Source: JAANXG01 sp963731035 (GTDB lineage Bacteria; Pseudomonadota; Gammaproteobacteria; Arenicellales; JAANXG01). From it: a DNA stretch of 64,000 nucleotides. Location of the stretch: NCBI GenBank assembly GCA_963731035.1, contig CAVSUY010000016.1:62001-126000 (forward strand), read 5' to 3'. This document shows, one piece after another, positions 62,275-64,000 of the stretch. The stretch's first letter is position 1; every line of letters begins with the position of its first letter. The notes beneath the pieces are model-generated. The model was not told the origin of the DNA and made no database searches. It saw only the letters and a program-made list of their open reading frames with translations. The position numbers were made by a program, and so were the translations under genes.

Positions 62275-62383
62275 GCATGAACCGGGGAGGGGTTTCAGCG
62301 GGCGTCTGGAGGCATGGATGCCGGAGGCGAGCCTACAGGGAGGTACTCGCGGCGTCCCGCTGAAACCCCTCCCCGGTTCATGC
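62275..62383. repeat. Variable-stem hairpin repeat, copy B
   Basis: Perfect 28-bp inverted repeat, arms 62275-62302 (GCATGAACCGGGGAGGGG...) and 62356-62383, enclosing 53 bp with GGATGCCGGAGGCGAGC and TACAGGGAGGTA. Shares GCATG ends and the interior with copy A. Confidence 0.8.
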
Positions 62384-62581
62384 ACAGCACTCCCGCCAAG
62401 AATCTGAACACTCCCACCACCCAGCGACCCCACAAGATATTCAAATCCCACGACCACAACCCGACATGGGTTGTCGGGATGAATCCGACCTACAGTGTCC
62501 CGCTGAAACTGCTGCTGGCCGACGGCGGTTCAGCTCCTTCCGGACGTTGAGAAGTATGCGGCGACCGAAAAGTAGTCCCGG

Positions 62582-62899
62582 CTATTTACACTTGGGCTCG
62601 AGTTTCTTGGCGGTCAGCACGCCGACGGCCTGCGCGGTGACATTGTGCTGCTTGGCAATCCGCTCGTACTCGGCCTTCCTCTTGGTGTTGATGTCATTGA
62701 CCATGGCTTTGACATCGGGCGTGGCAGTGCCGGTGGGCTTCAGGTAGCCCGTGGGCAGCTCGCAGACCATACCCTGCTGCTTCGCCTGGTCCAGGTTGGC
62801 GGCGTGAGCGGCCGTCAGTGGCAGGGCGAGGAACACTCCCAGGGCCAGGCTCGGAACCAGCGAGTTCTTGAAAGATTTCATCAGCGTCTGAGTCGACAT
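62582..62899 (-). CDS. ydbL: YdbL family (DUF1318) periplasmic protein
   Basis: 105 aa with a signal peptide (SLALGVFLALPLTAAHA) and a mature DUF1318 domain: LDQAKQQGMVCELPTGYLKP, VKAMVNDINTKRKAEYERIA and VTAQAVGVLTAKKLEPKCK with two Cys. In E. coli YdbL accompanies the outer-membrane lipoprotein YnbE and the AsmA-like YdbH, which act in lipid transport across the envelope. Same order and orientation here (ydbH, ynbE, ydbL). Confidence 0.88.
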   Translation of the reverse strand: MSTQTLMKSFKNSLVPSLALGVFLALPLTAAHAANLDQAKQQGMVCELPTGYLKPTGTATPDVKAMVNDINTKRKAEYERIAKQHNVTAQAVGVLTAKKLEPKCK

Positions 62900-62913
62900 G
62901 CGCTTCGCTCCAC

Positions 62914-63105
62914 TTAAAACAGGTCTTTGTTCTGTTTGAGCATCGTATCAATGTCCTTCTCCACTTTGACGCGGATCTCGTGCTCGATCTTGATGTTCAT
63001 GTTGATTTCGATGGGTTTCTCCGGTGCTTCCATTTTCACCGTGGGAGAGCACGCCGCCAGCCATATTCCGGTCAGCAACGCCATTCCACATATTCTTAGT
63101 TTCAT
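62914..63105 (-). CDS. ynbE: YnbE-like lipoprotein
   Basis: 63 aa. Lipoprotein signal with lipobox LAAC (GMALLTGIWLAACSP) and a short mature part, EKPIEINMNIKIEHEIRVKV, rich in alternating residues as in YnbE. Ends 14 bp before ydbL. By family knowledge it is an outer-membrane partner that extends the YdbH beta-groove. Confidence 0.88.
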   Translation of the reverse strand: MKLRICGMALLTGIWLAACSPTVKMEAPEKPIEINMNIKIEHEIRVKVEKDIDTMLKQNKDLF

Positions 63106-63138
63106 GCGGTAGACTCGATTGGGCCAACAGGCCCTATT

Positions 63139-64000
63139 CTAATCGTCATTCAACGATGGTGTCTCCCCGGACGTTGACGAGAAGTCCTTCTTTTGAAGCG
63201 TTTCGATGATCGCCCGGTCGAAGTCCCCCGTGACAAAAAAGGCGCGGAACAGGGCCGGGAGTCGGCCGTGAATAGTGGGGTTCAAGGCGATCAGATGGCC
63301 GTTCAGGACATTGGGGTTGCTGCCAACGATGCGTGCGGTAATTCTGTATTCGCCGTCCGGCTTGTATAGGAGACTGGCTTTCAGTTCCTTGTACTTGAAA
63401 TCCTGCAGCGCCCGCAATGCGATATTGTCCAACTGGGTGGCAGCCGCCGCATCCGGGCCCATGCTGAATTTCAGGACACCCGGCCGGATGCTGTGGAGGT
63501 CGCCTTCGTTGATCTCGATTCCTCCATCCTTCGCGTACACCACCCGTATCGGTCCCGTGACCGCACCGGTGAGCTGGGTGGACTTCAGGTCGAAGAAGTT
63601 CATGATCTTCTCCAGCGACATGCTGTCGACATCAGCCAGGAATTCGAACTTGTCGTCGTTCAGGTTGATAGAGGCGGGGTGGATCGAGATCTCGCCGCCG
63701 AACAAGTGGAGACTCGCGGCGTCGATGTGTATTTCGGGAAGGGCGAGGCGCAGCTTCAACTCCGCATTCTCCGCCACCACCCCCGCTCCGAGCTTCAGTG
63801 ATGGAACCGAAAGTCCCACGGTCAGCTGGTCGATAGTGTTACCTTGGTTGGCGACACGGGCCTCCATCCCGCGGATTTCCATCTGGTCCAGGTCGGCGTT
63901 CACCGGGCCGGCGGTCAGGGCGAGCCCGGTCTGCTCGCCCTTGGGGTTCCATTGGAACCGGTAGCGCCCGTCGACGTCGCCGCTCTTCACCGTCAGTTGC
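63139..64000 (-). CDS. ydbH: YdbH family AsmA-like protein, C-terminal part (cut by window end)
   Basis: About 287 C-terminal residues; the frame continues past base 64000. Beta-rich repetitive text typical of the AsmA-like/dicarboxylate-transport-domain proteins: LRLALPEIHIDAASLHLFGG, FDLKSTQLTGAVTGPIRVVY, YKELKASLLYKPDGEYRITA and GHLIALNPTIHGRLPALFRA. The C-terminal tail after FDRAIIETLQKKDF is short and polar. With ynbE and ydbL downstream it would form the inner-to-outer membrane lipid bridge known from E. coli. Confidence 0.85.
   Translation of the reverse strand, partial: QLTVKSGDVDGRYRFQWNPKGEQTGLALTAGPVNADLDQMEIRGMEARVANQGNTIDQLTVGLSVPSLKLGAGVVAENAELKLRLALPEIHIDAASLHLFGGEISIHPASINLNDDKFEFLADVDSMSLEKIMNFFDLKSTQLTGAVTGPIRVVYAKDGGIEINEGDLHSIRPGVLKFSMGPDAAAATQLDNIALRALQDFKYKELKASLLYKPDGEYRITARIVGSNPNVLNGHLIALNPTIHGRLPALFRAFFVTGDFDRAIIETLQKKDFSSTSGETPSLNDD

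Larger units (their letters stand above)
61900..62581. other. 682-bp intergenic region made of repeat elements
   Basis: No gene supported. From left: 61957-62051 repeat text like 56392-56470; hairpin element 62064-62173; a 22-bp perfect tandem duplication 62231-62274; hairpin element 62275-62383; 62465-62490 repeat like 56511-56537. Small open frames here run across the hairpins and have no protein similarity. Confidence 0.7.

Noticed and set aside
61900..62581. CRISPR array (repeat-rich stretch)
   Set aside because: The repeats are inverted, only two copies of each, with unequal spacing and no cas genes; they are hairpin elements.

Overview
The window is a GC-rich stretch of chromosome, apparently from a gammaproteobacterium. 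Gene order shows this best. Three blocks follow the gammaproteobacterial core order: dapB-carA-carB-greA ... rlmE-ftsH-folP-glmM-tpiA-secG-tRNA-Leu, then nuoA-N, then initiator tRNA-rimP-nusA-infB-rbfA-truB-rpsO-pnp. I cannot name the genus. Many GTG and TTG starts and 1-8 nt stop/start overlaps point to translational coupling, and the variable-stem hairpins and REP-like repeats are typical of intergenic DNA in this class.

Layout. 1-9.4 kb: 3' end of phoB, phoR, a histidine-ammonia-lyase-like gene without the usual catalytic triad, an RDD membrane protein, an ornithine-cyclodeaminase-like gene, phoU, a RelA-type (p)ppGpp enzyme and a DUF924 gene. 9.4-12 kb: argE and malate dehydrogenase. 12.5-16.8 kb is accessory: glycosyltransferase, nucleosidase-like protein and SPL-type radical SAM protein joined by 4-nt overlaps, a convergent 2OG-Fe(II) oxygenase and a TetR regulator. 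17-32.7 kb: endonuclease V, dapB, carAB-greA, a membrane-anchored unknown, an NRDE protein, yhbY, rlmE, ftsH, frameshifted folP, glmM, tpiA and secG. 32.8-45.8 kb: tRNA-Leu(GAG) and a respiratory complex I operon with nuoABCD and nuoGHIJKLMN but no nuoE or nuoF. 46-55.8 kb: a UbiE-like methyltransferase, initiator tRNA-Met and the translation/RNA-processing cluster. 55.8-64 kb: dtd, a YheT-like hydrolase, dksA with a histone-H1-like tail, two peroxiredoxins, a LEA-like periplasmic protein, a glyoxalase, a thioesterase and the ydbL-ynbE-ydbH envelope genes (ydbH cut by the window edge).

How the genes connect. The core blocks supply carbamoyl phosphate, lysine/peptidoglycan and amino-sugar precursors, membrane protein quality control, respiration and translation initiation/ribosome maturation. 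The 58.7-61.1 kb genes look like a peroxide and aldehyde stress set. The most unusual content is the coupled accessory operon at 12.5-15.2 kb, complex I without its NADH-input subunits, two families of intergenic hairpins whose stems differ while their loops are conserved, a nearly identical palindrome upstream of phoU and the methyltransferase, and a promoter-terminator-leader-peptide arrangement before carA.
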